From assembly GCF_019097595.1 (NCBI RefSeq), contig NC_080717.1:8772501-8836500 (forward strand): a stretch of DNA of 64,000 bases, given 5' to 3'. Shown piece by piece: positions 50,036 to 62,039 of this stretch. Both the position numbers and the translations under genes were made by a program. The notes below the pieces were generated by a model. The model did no database searches. It had not been told where the DNA came from and saw only the letters and a list, made by a program, of their open reading frames with translations. The DNA comes from Hemibagrus wyckioides (Eukaryota > Chordata > Actinopteri > Siluriformes > Bagridae). Each line of letters starts with the position of its first letter. The first letter of the stretch is position 1.

Positions 50036-50560
50036 CACAGAGATATCTCGATCTGTACACCATCAGAAATCTGCTGGGGAGTGGAGGCTTTGGATCAGTG
50101 TACGAAGGTGTTCGTAGGAAAGATGGACAGCAGGTAAATGCCTGTGCAAATCCTGCAGATTGCACTGGTCAACACAATACATGAACTGTAGAGCGTAATG
50201 AGGTTAATGACATGAGCATTGTCCAGATTTTTGCATGTGCACTTTCTCCAAAAACTTTCTCTGGTTGTCATTTCATTGTAGGGCATCCCTAAAATAAGAT
50301 TAGATAAAACTTCATTAATCCCGGCACTAGTTTTAAGCCTGTGTTTATGATTTCTGGGTCACGTGATCTCGTTTCTGTTTTCCCCACGTGTTATTTGTCC
50401 CACCTTTTTCACTGTTCTGTTCGCACCTTCCGCCCTCACCTTTTTGAAAGTTTTCCATCTGTCCACTGCTACACTTCACAGGGGTGTTTTGTTTTTGTTT
50501 TGTTTGTAGGTTGCCATTAAACACCTCCGTAAGGACGGCTCGGACCTGTACATCACCGTT
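50036..50560 (+). pseudogene. PIM-like kinase fragment (two N-terminal exons)
   Basis: Exon one (50036 or 50041 to 50133) encodes RYLDLYTIRNLLGSGGFGSV and the rest of the nucleotide-binding loop. Exon two (50510-50560, 51 bases) encodes VAIKHLRKDG with the ATP-binding Lys and ends at a gtaagt donor. These match exons 9-10 and 15-16 of the Sec16-PIM gene in position, phase and, for exon two, exact length. The 379-base catalytic exon that should follow is absent, and an L1-like fragment begins about 370 bases later. It is either a broken gene or one whose remaining exons lie elsewhere. Confidence 0.75.
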
Positions 50561-50929
50561 GTAAGTAACCTTACTTGACTGCTGTGATAGTAGCAATAAA
50601 GTCCTGTTTACAATTGATTTAAAGACCAAAACTATGCAAAACTAATGCACCTTGCTGTCATTTTCCGGTATAAGAATCCTAGATGCTGCATTAGTTACTG
50701 TTCATGACTACTTTCATAAGTCAACACCCCCACCCCAATCAGACAGTTAGGGTCAATAACTAGATTACATCAAATCACATATAAGCAACAACATATTCAT
50801 TATAAATTGATCAAGTAACATGATGTGAGCTAAAGGTAACTGATCCTTCAAACTGGTGTACTTTCACCATGGTAACACATCTTACTGGACATCACATGAC
50901 CTCCGGGATATCACATACATCAGTGAAGA

Positions 50930-52250
50930 ACTGAGATTGAGATGAAGAAACGCTTCTTGAAAAAGCAATGAATTATTTATCATTAGACAAATCGCCTGGT
51001 TCAGATGGATTGACGAGTAACTTCTATAGGCATTTTTGGATATATATTAAAGACCTTGTTTTTCATATGTTGAAAGAAATATCTGAATCCCATATTCTTC
51101 CGACTACTATGAACCAAGGGATTATCACTCTCATCCCTAAACCTGGAAAAAATCCAAAATTAATAGACAATCTCAAAGAAGGCCCATAACTCTGCTTAAT
51201 AATGACTATTAAAGTTTTAACTCATATTTATGCTAACAGATTAAAAATTGGAGTTTCACAGATTATTTCAGAGACACAGTCAGGTTTTTTGAAAGGCCGC
51301 TCAATTCACAATAATATACGACTTGTGCTTGACTTACTGGATTATAATTATTTAATCGTAGATTGTTTCATTTTATTTCTAGATTTTTTAAGGCTTTTGA
51401 CATGATTGAACACAAATTTATTTTCGTACTTTAGAATTACTTGGTTTTGGAGAAAACTTTATTAATCTAGTTAAATTAATTTATAAAGACACAAATAGCA
51501 CAGTTAGGGGGACTAAAATCCCTTGACATTGAGTGTATTAATGGTATGATTAAGACAAACTGGCTAAAATCCTTTTTGAAAAATGAAAATAGTTTTTGGT
51601 TTCATATCCCTAGCCAAATATTTATGAAAGTTGGAGGTATCCATTTTTTTCCTTAGATGTGATTATGACCCTGTTAAGTTATCAGTGTTTCATCAACAGG
51701 TCTTACTTTATTGGAAAATGATCTATAAGCATAATTTGAGTCCTCATAATGTCCCTCTATGGAACTGTAGATATGTTGTGTTTAGGAACAAATCTATATT
51801 CTACAAAAACTGGTGGGAGAAAGGAGTATGGTCTGTCATGCAAATGTCTTTTGAAACTTTTAGTTCCAAATTTAATTTATTTGACAGAAAACAATATGAT
51901 AACATCATCAAAGCTATCCCACAGTCTATAGTTCAGATATCTTGGAGTTTATCTGAAAATAATGTAACACCTCGTCTTCCTCGGCTATTGGTGAATGGAG
52001 TTTCTATTACTAACATAAATTTGTCCAATACTATAATCCGGAATGCTTTTGTTAATGAACTATATCCCTTTTTACCAATATTTGCTTTTTTTACATCATA
52101 GTTTACTGTTATTATACATCACAGTGCACTATTATTATAGTGTTATTATTTACGATTTACAATCTAAGAGGGCTGGTAATTGTACAGAATTGCATGTTGT
52201 TCATTTTAATTCGTTTCGATTTTTTGAATTATTGTACATTATGATTTAAT
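50930..52250 (+). mobile_element. L1-like LINE fragment
   Basis: The frame at 50968-51189 reads DKSPGSDGLTSNFYRHFW and LPTTMNQGIITLIPKPGK, the fingers region of an L1-type reverse transcriptase. It is followed, after a stop, by ANRLKIGVSQIISETQSGFL and RSIHNNIRLVLDLL. The catalytic palm (FADD block) is missing. Instead the sequence jumps to C-terminal text (FHQQVLLYWKMIYKHNLSP, about 51640-52100). Multiple stops show it is dead and internally deleted. Confidence 0.85.
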
Positions 52251-52288
52251 TATTATTCAGTTTAGCTTGCTGAATTTAACTTTCACAG

Positions 52289-52991
52289 ATGTTCGACTAC
52301 TGAAGCCTCAAAAATCTCGTAAGGCCATGGCAGTTTTCCAGCACAGGTGTGTGTCCCTCTGCAGCTGGGGACAGACCTGCTCCTCAACAGAGGGTATGTA
52401 TAGAAAAGACATAAAGCCATACCATGTAATCTATAGGTTGCGTGTCAACTGACAGTGTTTTTTTAATGTTACAGATAAGTAAATGTCCAGTGCAGGCCTG
52501 TGGACACTCATCACTTTTCTTCAGATTCTCCCACTCAAGTTATGGAGGAGAATTTGGTATGTAAATATCTCAGTATATTATATCTGAAATATCTCTCCTA
52601 AACTCTTTACCCATTGCTTAAATTTTACTGCCATATATGTAGACTGTTAATGTATATTTTTTTCATCATGTTGTTTTAGGCATACCGGCGCAAGCTGGTG
52701 CTGTTCCCATCGAGCCCAGCACTTCTATCAAGCACGGTCCCCACACCGAACCCACATTCGGACTCTGGACATGGACCCTGGACCCTCGGCAACCAGCACT
52801 CCCCAGCCCAGCAGCACTCCACCCTACGTGATGGTCCATCAGCCGAGACGTGTTCCTCCAACAGCATTCAACCACCTGTGCCACGTCAACTACGTGCATA
52901 CATTAGGTGAGTGGAAGGCCAACACTTGCAGAAAGTGTGGACATCAGCAACTGGACATAGCCAGGACAAGGCCAGAATTTATTGTCCAGTG
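52289..52991 (+). other. Unrecognised exon-like pieces
   Basis: Three short open blocks have plausible splice borders: about 52289-52394, 52525-52557 (ending aatttg before gtatgt) and 52680-52904 (ending before gtgagt). The last two join in frame through a segment reading MEENL then AYRRKLVLFPSSPALLSS, followed by a Pro/Ser-rich stretch. A second frame over the same DNA (52771-52991) is also open and encodes CRKCGHQQLDIARTRPEF. No family was recognised. They could be remnants of a gene or of a transposon. Confidence 0.3.
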
Positions 52992-53194
52992 ACAGAGACG
53001 ATGACAAAAGCAGTTGCTCAAAAAAATTAAGAAAATATAGATATGTTGCATATAGCGCTTGTATTCTTACAAAGTTATATGTATATTTTATATTGAAATA
53101 TTTGATGTTTAAATATTATTTTTCTCTTTTGTTTATAGTTTAATATATTGCTATTTTATAATTTGTTCCTGTATTTATTGTTAGGGTACATGTC

Positions 53195-53495
53195 ATCTAT
53201 TATTTGAATTGTATTTGCACATTATTCAACTGCTGCTATACGTACTGCATTGTCTCTTTGCACTGTCTTTTGTCTTGCACTGTTTGCACCAAGTTGCACA
53301 CGATGTACTTTATGTAGCTAGGACAGCTTACTTTCTGTCCTTAGCTCTCTGTGTTGTTTTGTAATTATATGTTGTTGTGTTGTTTATGTAGCACCAGGGT
53401 CCTGGAGAAACGTTGTCTCATTTCACTGTGTACTGCATCAGCTATATGTGGTCAAAAGGACAATAAAAGCTTCTGGACTTGACTTGATTTGAATG
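53195..53495 (+). repeat. Dispersed fish retroposon 3' end (copy 1)
   Basis: The text runs through 'tttgcactgt', 'agcaccagggtcctggagaa', 'gtactgcatcagctatatg' and ends 'gacaataaaagcttctgga'. A second copy in the same direction lies at 60440-60745, on the far side of the ncapd2 exons. Confidence 0.75.
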
Positions 53496-53763
53496 TGTTC
53501 TTTGTTTAATCATTATTTATAAGTTTTAGGAGGTTACTGCATATTTAGGTGTGTGCTTTTTTCTTCCTTCCCCTTCTTCCCCATTTTTTCCCTTTCTTCC
53601 CCACCCGAAACAGACTATTGTTCCCACAGACAGACGATATCCATTGTTAAAAGCGCTACACAAATAAATTGAAATTAAATTCTAGTCTGCACTCTGGCAC
53701 ACTACACAGCAAGTTGTTTTGTGACGAGTCGTTTATCATTCTATATTGGATGTGTCTGTGAAG

Positions 53764-56700
53764 GTTGTGTGACGAAAACGTGTCGGTGCGCCTGACTGCC
53801 ATCACGGTTCTGACTCAGTTAGTGCTAAAGGATGTGATGAAGGTCAAAGGTCAGGTCAGCGAGGTTGCTGCACTCCTGCTTGACCCTGAGCCACATATTG
53901 ACAACCTTGCAGTCAACTTTTTCAATGAACTCGCTGCAAAGGTAGGCACTTATTTGTGAGTTGTACGTCTTGATGTACTTTTTATTTCTCTTTCTTTGTT
54001 TAGTCGTTGTTGGTTTCCTCTCTCAGGATAATGCCATCTATAATCTGCTGCCAGACATTATAAGTAGGCTGTCCGATCCAGAGAGAGGAATGAAAGAGGA
54101 GGACTTCAGCACTGTTATGAAGTAAAAAATTAATTTGGTATTTGGTTTGGTATTGCTTGGATTTTTGGTTAATATATTTGTAAATATGTAATTGATTAAT
54201 TGTACTCATTTTGTCATAGGCAACTGTTTTCCTATATAACTAAGGAGAGGCAGACGGAGAGCTTGGTGGAGAAGCTCTGTCAGCGTTTCAGAACTGCAAA
54301 GTGAGTAGCAAAAATCAGTGTTTTCATTTCCCTTTCTACTAAAAAACTTTATTACAAAGAATATATGTACATAGTTTGTTATCATTTAGTAGAGTAGTGA
54401 TGTGAATGTTTTAGCCAGGAGCTATAATGCTTTGGTGCAATGGTTCACTAAAGTTAGAAAATATAAACACTTGTCTGTTTGTGTTTTTGTTCAGGACCGA
54501 GCGGCAGTGGGCAGATATTGCTGTATCTCTGTCGCTGCTCTCCATGTGTGAGCGAGGCTTCAAGAAGCTACAGGAGTGCTGGGAGTGTTACAGTGATAAA
54601 CTTACAGAGGATGCGGTTTACCAACCTCTGCTCTCCATCTTGGCCAAACTCCGCCGCAGAGCCGAGCCCCAGTTTAAAGTACGTTACACTCCACACAAGG
54701 ATGTAGGCATATTCATAACTTTTCTCATGCCCTCCCAAAAATCCCTAACTTTGGTACTCAAGTACTGCAGGGTGAGAAGTGGAAACACTGAACAGTTAAA
54801 AATATAATGCAGTATATTTTCAACATATGCTTTTAAAAATTGCTTGTCTTATTGCTAATTGCTTGTTAGAAACTTTAAGATGGTTCCACACTGCTGACAC
54901 TTTTACTGTTTATCTCCTGCAGTATTTTGTATTTGTTTGCATCTGAGCTGACCACAGGAGATCAACGCATATCTTCTTCTGCTTTCAGTTTTTCCCTTCA
55001 GGGGTGGCCGCAGCGAATCATCTCTCTCCACCTATCCCTATCTTCTGCATCCTCAACACTTACACCCACTCGCTTCATATCCTCATTTATTACATCCATA
55101 TACCTCCTCTTTGGCCTTCCTCTTTTCCTCCTGCCTGGCAGCTCCATGTCCAACATTCTCCTACCAATATACTCACTCTCCCTCCTCTGGACATGTCCAA
55201 ACCATCTTAACCTGGCCTCTCTAACTTTGTCCCCCAAACGTCCAACATGAGCTGTCCCTCTGAAGTACTCATTCCTAATCCTGTCCAACCGTGTCACTCC
55301 CAAAGAGAACCTCAACATCTTCAGCTCTGCTACCTCCAGCTCTGACTCCTGTCTCTGTCTCAGTGATACTGTCTCTAAACCGTACAGCATGGCCGGTCTC
55401 ACCACTGTCCTGTACACCTTCCCCTTGATTCTCGCTGAAATTTTTCTATCACACAGAACTCCCGACACCTCTCTCCACCCATTCCAACCTGCCTGCACTC
55501 GCTTCTTTGCCTCTTTCCTACACTCTCCATTACTCTGGACTGTTGACCCCAAGTACTTAAACTCCTGTGCCTTCTTCACCTCTTCACCCTGTAATCTTAC
55601 TGTTCCACTTCCCTCCCTGTCATTCACACACATGTACTCAGTCTTACTACGACTGACTTTCATTCCTCTTCTCTCCAGCACAAACCTCCACCTCTCCAGG
55701 TTTTCCTCCACCTGCTCCCTGCTCTCACTACAGATCACAATGTCATCTGCAAACATCATTGTCCAAGGAGACTCCTGTCTGACCTCCTCTGACAACTGGT
55801 CCATCACCATAGCAAACAGGAAGGGGCTCAGAGCCGATCCCTGATGCAGTCCCACCTCCACTCTGAACTCCTCTGTCTGGCCTACAGCACACCTCACCAC
55901 TGTCCTGCTCCTCTCATACATGTCCTGCACCACTCTGACATACTTCTCTGCTACTCCTGACTTCCTCATACAGTACCACAGCTCTTTTCTTGGCACCCTG
56001 TCATACGCTTTCTCCAAGTCTACAAACACACAGTGCAACTCTCTCTGACCGTCCCTATACTTCTCCATCAGCATTCTCAGAGCAAAAATTGCATCTGTTG
56101 TGCTCTTTCTGGGCATGAAGCCATACTGCTGCTCACAAATTTCCACAACCTTCCTTAACCTAGCTTCCACTACTCTTTCCCATAGCTTCATTGTATGGCT
56201 CATCAACTTTATCCCCCTATAGTTGCTGCAACTCTGCATGTCACCCTTATTCTTAAAGATCGGCACTAATACACTTCTTCTCCATTCCTCAGGCATCTTC
56301 TCACTCTCTAAAACCCTGTTAAACAGACTAGTTAAAAATTCCACTGCCGCCTCTCCTAGACACTTCCAGACCTCCACCGGGATGTCGTCAGGACCAACTG
56401 CCTTTCCACTTTTCATCCTCTTCAAAGCCTTCCTGACTTCATCCTTTCTAATCTTATCTACTTTCTGTTCCACAGAGTTCACCCCTTCTACTCTTTGTTC
56501 CCTCTCATTTTCCTCATTCATCAGCTCTTCAAAGCAGGCTACTCCTTCCATCTCCTCTGTACACTCTCCTCACTTGTGAGCACCTTTCCATCTCTATCCT
56601 TAATAACTCTAACTTGCCACACATCCTTAGCCTAGCTAACCTATACAAGTCCTTCTCTCCATCTCTAGTGTCTAACCTAGTGTACAACTCATCATACACC

Positions 56701-59700
56701 TTCTGCTTGGCCTTAGACACCTCCCTCTTCACTCTGTGCTGTAACTCCTTGTATTCCTGTCTATTCTCTTCGGTCCTGTCCATGTCCCACTTCTTCTTGG
56801 CTAACCTCTTCCTTTGAATACTATCCTGAACTTCCTCATTCCACCACCAAGTCTCCTTATCTTCTTTCCTCCTTCCAGATGACACACCCAGCACCTTTCT
56901 TCCTGCCTCCCTGATCACTTCTGCTGTAGTTTCCCAGTCATCTGGCAGCACTACCTGACCACCCAGAGCCTGCCTCAACTTCTGTCTAAATTCCTCACAA
57001 CATTCCTCCTTTTTCAGCTTCCACCACTTGGTTTTCTTCTCCATCTCTATCTTTGACCTCTGCTTACAGACCATCAAAGTCATCCTACACACCACCATCC
57101 TATGCTGTCTGGCTACACTCTCTCCCACTACCACTTTACAGTCACTAATCTCTTTCAGATTGCCTCTTCTACATAGGATGTAGTCTACCTGTGTGCTCCT
57201 ACCTCCACTCCTGTAAGTCACTCTATGCTCCTCCCTCTTCTGAAAATAAGTGTTAACCACAGCCATGTCCATCCTCCTAGCAAAGTCCACTACCATCTGT
57301 CCTTCAAGGTTCCTTTCCTTAACTCCAAACTTGCCCATCACCACCTAATCACCTGTGTTCCCCTCACCAACATGTCCATTAAAATCTGCTCCTATCACCA
57401 CTCTCTCACCTGTTGGAATAGTCTCTATCACCTCATCTAATTCACTCCAGAATCTCTCTTTCTCCTCTAACTCACAACCTACCTGTGGGGCATAACCACT
57501 AACAACATTCAACATCACCCCTTCAATCTCAAACTTCAGACTCATCACCCTGTCTGACACTCTCATCACCTCCAGAACATTCCTCACAAACTCCTCCTTC
57601 AGGACCACACCTACCCCATTTCTCTTACTATCCACACCATAATAAAACAGCTTGAATCCTGCTCCTATACTATGAGCCTTGCTACCCTTCCACCTGGTCT
57701 CCTGTACACACAGTATATCCACCTTCCTTCTCTCCATCATATCAGCCAGCTCTCTACCTTTCCCTGTCACAGCACCAACATTCAGAGTTCCTATTCTCAG
57801 TCCTACACTCTTACCTTTCCTCTTCTTTCTCTGTCTGCACACTCTCCTTCCTCCTCTACTTCTTTGACCAACAGTAGCCCAATTTCCATGAGCGCCCTGT
57901 AGGTCAACGGCGCCGATGGCGGTCGTTGTTAACCCGGGCCTCGACCGATCCGGTATGAAATTTAGAGTCCTGACGATTCGCATGGTTAAATTTGGCAATG
58001 TTTTACGCCGGATGCCCTTCCTGATGCAGCCCTCTCTATTTATCTGGGCTTGGCACCGGCACAGAAGTCACTGGACTGTGACCCCATGGCTAGATAAGGA
58101 GATCAACGCATATAGGCTGCACATTTTAAAGCACTATCCAAAAATCATTACCATTAAAATTATTTAAGTTAGATTTGACACTTGTTTTCCCCAATTAATT
58201 TTGTTTAACAATAACTAAATGCTTTTAATGAAAGATAAGATGAACACATTGATGGATTTTGTTTTTGCGTCGGTGGGGGTGGATATTTTTGAGTTCCAGT
58301 GTACTCTAGAGTTAAAATTTAGAGCTCTTTGGCAAAATCAATAAGTCTGATGGTAAATTCTATTTATTCTTTAACGTCTTTAACTGTACTCCCCTGCACA
58401 CACCCACATTTGAATACCTCTGATATAATCTTCAGCTGATGCTGTTATTGAGGTGATTGCAAGATGTTGGTGATTCCATTAAAATGAATAGATTTTGTTA
58501 AAACCATATATTAAAAAACAAAGGTTTAAATGCAAAATGGAAACCACAAAATAATGAAAAACCTTTAAAATACATTTTCATAGCACTCTATTTACAATTA
58601 TCCTTACCTTTCAAACTATATGTAAAGTGTCATTTTGATTATAAATGTTTGCTAAACTGTTTATGCTCCAATTTAATTGAATGTCTTATTGCTGTCCTCT
58701 AATGCCACAGGCTCAGGTAGAGGAGTTTGAGAAGAAGTTAACAGCAGTGCATACAAAAGGTCTGGAAGATGTGGAAAATGAAGAGCGAGAGCAGCAGCTG
58801 GAAAAGCAGAAAAACACTCCTGTGCCCAAGAGTGCTCGCAGACCAACACGAGGTAAGATGACACATTGCTGTTTCTCAAAATGATTTCCCTCACACACTT
58901 TCTGTGTGCCTGGTTTATTTATAGACACATCAACTGCAGCTTATTTTCGCACCTCTTGGTACCGTCTGAATGCCTGACTAACATTCTACACAAGGCAGGG
59001 GTTATCCCTTCTTTTAAATATGTATATTCTTTATATTCTTATCTATATTCTTTAATGCGCATCCAGGGCAAATAATTAATGTGACACATTCTGCATGTCA
59101 CCATAACATCTTGAAAATAACATCTTGCAGGTCGTGGGAAATCCCAGATGGATGACAGTGACTTGGTGACCCCCAAAACCTCCCATGCTCGCCCCAAAAC
59201 AGTCATCACCTTTAGCAGTGACGAAGAAGAGGAGGAAGAAGGTGAGATGGCAGTGCAAAGCTCCAGTCTTTAATAATTTGAGAAAACCTGTACACCAGAA
59301 TGGACCAGAATAGCAACAAGGGACTGGACAAGCACCTGAGTTACCTGTATGGAAATGTAGAAATGGTCAAATCCTCCTGATATTAGGGAGAAACCGGTGT
59401 GACTCAGTTTAGGAATGTGAGGTGAGAAGGCTGTTTAGTTGTCTGGGTCTACCCCAGGGGTGGGTGAACAGATTGTGATCTGAGAGTTGTCCAGGGAGAT
59501 CACAAAATCCTAACGTATGGATCTCCATGGATGAACAGCAGAGAGCAAAGGAGAGAATGAGTTGAGTGTCCTCAGCATAGCAGTGGCATGCATCTGATAT
59601 TACCTTACTGAGAGAGCTGCTACAGAGGGAGAACTGACTTTCTATATCAAAATGAAATATTCTGACTTATTTTTTTGTCACTATATCTGTTTGTGGGATA

Positions 59701-59878
59701 ATTGTATAATGTTTTATATTGTGTAAACTGGGTGTATGATCTGTGACACATACAGCTAAATTCATAATTGTGCTTCTTTCTTTTTTCTTTTTTTTAAGAT
59801 GCTGTCATGGCAGAGAGTGAGACTCCAAAGGTCACCACCCCCATCTCACGTACCCGACGCACTCATCTACACCACTAG
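53764..59878 (+). CDS. ncapd2: Condensin complex subunit 1 (CAP-D2), C-terminal exons only
   Basis: Seven exons with agreeing phases: 53764-53941, 54027-54121, 54220-54300, 54495-54678, 58711-58852, 59131-59241, 59799-59878. They encode about 290 residues that match the end of NCAPD2: the HEAT-repeat part (LVLKDVMKVKGQVSEVAALL; FFNELAAK; NAIYNLLPDIISRLSDPE), LVEKLCQRFRTAKTERQW, and an acidic/basic tail with VITFSSDEEEEEE and TPISRTRRTHLHH before the stop. CAP-D2 is the HEAT subunit of condensin I and works in mitotic chromosome compaction. The roughly 1100 residues that should come before are not in the 9 kb upstream, which holds PIM-like exons and transposons. It is therefore probably a partial duplicate. 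The frame is nonetheless fully open. A 3.1-kb LINE sits in its fourth intron. Confidence 0.85.
54973..58096 (-). mobile_element. RTE-like non-LTR retrotransposon, nearly complete
   Basis: A 17-base direct repeat (54956-54972 and 58097-58113, core gagatcaacgcatat) flanks the element and marks its insertion. On the minus strand, an apurinic endonuclease domain (LRIGTLNVGAVTGKGRELA; VQETRWKGSKA; IGADFNGHVGE) runs from 57998. It meets an in-frame stop at 57345-57347, resumes in the same frame to about 56529, and after a frameshift continues as reverse transcriptase (56551-54998). The RT carries FVDLEKAYDRVPR and the FADDIVIC catalytic motif. Clade assignment to RTE is from overall layout and motif recall. 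With only two lesions it is young but probably immobile. Confidence 0.9.
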
Positions 59879-60440
59879 CCTTTCTTTTGGTTCCATCACC
59901 CAGGTCTCTGCTACCCTTTCCCCTGTTTTTATATTTCTATGTGTATGTTTATTCTGTCCATTCTGAAGGCACTATTTTTATGCTTTTTCTTATTTTTTTT
60001 TCTAATACTATACATTTTATCTCTTTATACAATGTTTCTAAACAGGTTAAAACAACAAGTTTGTAACATATCTGTCCTAGACTATATCATTATTACATCA
60101 TTTGGAATAATGACTAATAAAAATAGCACACACACACACACACTCTCACTCAGGACTGAACTGTATACAACTCTCTGTCTCTCTCACACACATATACACA
60201 CACACTCTCTCTCTTGACTGTGTGGATGCGCACACACACGCACACATAATTTATATTGTTCATTACTTATTGCACTACCTCCACCTGTCATCTGCTGCTA
60301 TAGTTGTATTTGTTTATTTCTATTTGCACTACCTCAACCGCTGCTGCACAATATTTTTTTTTACATCATTTCATTTTATCTTATTTTATTTCACTTACAT
60401 TCCATTACACATGTTCTTTTCTTTCTTTTTCGGCGCTAAG
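59879..60440. other. ncapd2 3' flank with CA-rich simple sequence
   Basis: The segment contains T-rich stretches and interrupted CA/CT repeats at about 60127-60245. No further exon was seen. Confidence 0.5.
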
Positions 60441-60745
60441 TGTCCTGTGTTCTTTTTGTGTTGTCTTTCTTGTATTTATTGTCTTTTGCACTGTCTTGTC
60501 TATGCTCTGTTTGCACCTAGCTGCACACTGTGCACTTTACGTGGCTAAGACAAACTTCTGTCCTAGCTCTGTGGTGTTGTTTTTTTGTGTTGAACTCTTT
60601 GTTGTTGTATGTTTATGTAGCACCAGGTCCAGGAGAAACGTTATTTCAATTCACTATGTACTGCGTCAGCTTTATGTGGTTGAAATGACAATAAAGCTTC
60701 TTGAATCTTGAATTGAATTGAATCTTGAATTGAATTGAATGAGAC
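60440..60745 (+). repeat. Dispersed fish retroposon 3' end (copy 2)
   Basis: The text matches copy 1 at 53195-53495: 'agcaccaggtccaggagaaa', 'gtactgcgtcagctttatgt', 'gacaataaagcttcttga'. It ends in a short ttgaattgaa tandem tail. Confidence 0.75.
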
Positions 60746-61205
60746 TCTCACAAGACTTTTCAAATTTCATGTGAAAGCAAATCTCTCCTCCCCTGCTATA
60801 AAGTAGACCAAAGCCTGTATAGCAGTGTAGTGTGGATTTGATCAGTATTATTAAATCAGTAGACGAGAAATACAGCAGTAGAGGATGACCTACTGCTCTG
60901 CCACCGTGATGCTGCACGACAGAAATACTATCCCATAAGGCAACGGGACCGGTGTTTCTTGTGGTCAAACAACGCCTGATTAAGTGGCTAATTTTTTGAA
61001 GGTTTAAGAAAGGGGGAAAAAATTAGCAATTTTTGATTTAAAAAAAATCTGCTTAATTGGACTTCATGATGTAATCCACTCAAATAATTGAGTTGATGGA
61101 TTATTTCTGTCAATATTTCTGATAATTGAGAATTTTTTGTATTATTCACATATGTGTATATATGTATATAGATATATATATATATAATGTATATGTATGT
61201 ATATA
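60746..61205. other. Gene-free spacer with TA-rich simple repeat
   Basis: No gene is visible. An imperfect tatata/tatgta tract occupies about 61150-61205, next to the Tc1 fragment. Confidence 0.5.
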
Positions 61206-61208
61206 CAC

Positions 61209-61745
61209 TTCCAGTCAAAAGTTTGGACACACCTTTTAATTCAGTGTTTTTTGTTTAGGGATTTATTTTCTATATTCTAGAACAATACTGGAGATTTTTG
61301 TCCCCATTTTTCATGAGCTGAACTCAAAGATCTAAGTATCTTTTTCTATGTACACAAAAGGCCTATTTCTCTCAAATATTGTTCACAAATCTGTCTAAAT
61401 CTGTGTTAGTGAGCACTTCTCCTTTGCCGAGATAATTCGTCCACCTCACAGGTGTGGCATATCAAGGTGCTGATTAGACAGCATGATTATTGCACAGGTG
61501 TGCCTTCGGCTGGACACAATAAAAGGCCACTCTAAAATGTGCAGTTTTATCACACAGCACAATGCCACAGGTGTCGCAAGTTTTGAGGGAGCGTGCAATT
61601 GGCATGATGACTGCAGGAATGTCCACCAGAGCTGTTGACCACCCGTGAATTGAATGTTCATTTCTCTACCATAAGCCGTCTCCAAAGGCGTTTCTGAGAA
61701 TTTGGCAGTACATCCAACCGGCCTCACAACCGCAGACCCGCAACC
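61209..61745 (+). mobile_element. Tc1-like element 5' fragment (family D)
   Basis: It starts with a Tc1-type terminus (ccagtcaaaagtttggacac). It continues with 'ctgattagacagcatgatta', 'ataaaaggccactctaaaat' and a reading region that includes 'gccgtctccaaaggcgtttc'. The text stops at about 61745 ('caaccgcagacccgc') with no right terminus, so most of the transposase is missing. Confidence 0.7.
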
Positions 61746-61779
61746 GCAGTTGAGTAATTGTAAACATTTTTAATAATGT

Positions 61780-61998
61780 GTCTGTAAATAAATAGCTTTG
61801 ATACAGCATTTCTGTAAACATGTAAATATAAAAAACTTTGATACAGCGTTTCTGTAAACATGTAAATATAAATGACTTTACATGTTTACAGAAACACTAT
61901 TAAAGTTATATATATTTACATGGTTACTGAAACACTATTAAATATATATAACTTTAATACAGTGTTTCTGTAAACATATAAATATAAATAACTTTACA
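61780..61998. repeat. Direct and inverted repeats of a 40-base unit
   Basis: Units with the core 'ctttgatacagcatttctgt' then 'aaacatgtaaatataa' occur at about 61795, 61845 and 61950, with inverted copies near 61870-61940 (cagaaacactattaaagtta). The block can fold into several hairpins. Confidence 0.75.
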
Positions 61999-62039
61999 AC
62001 ATTGTGGCTTCTCTGTCTTCCTCATAGATCTGACACAAG

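Noticed and set aside
55389..57902. Several plus-strand open frames across the LINE
   Set aside because: They lie opposite the endonuclease and reverse transcriptase frames and show no protein family features; they are antisense shadows.
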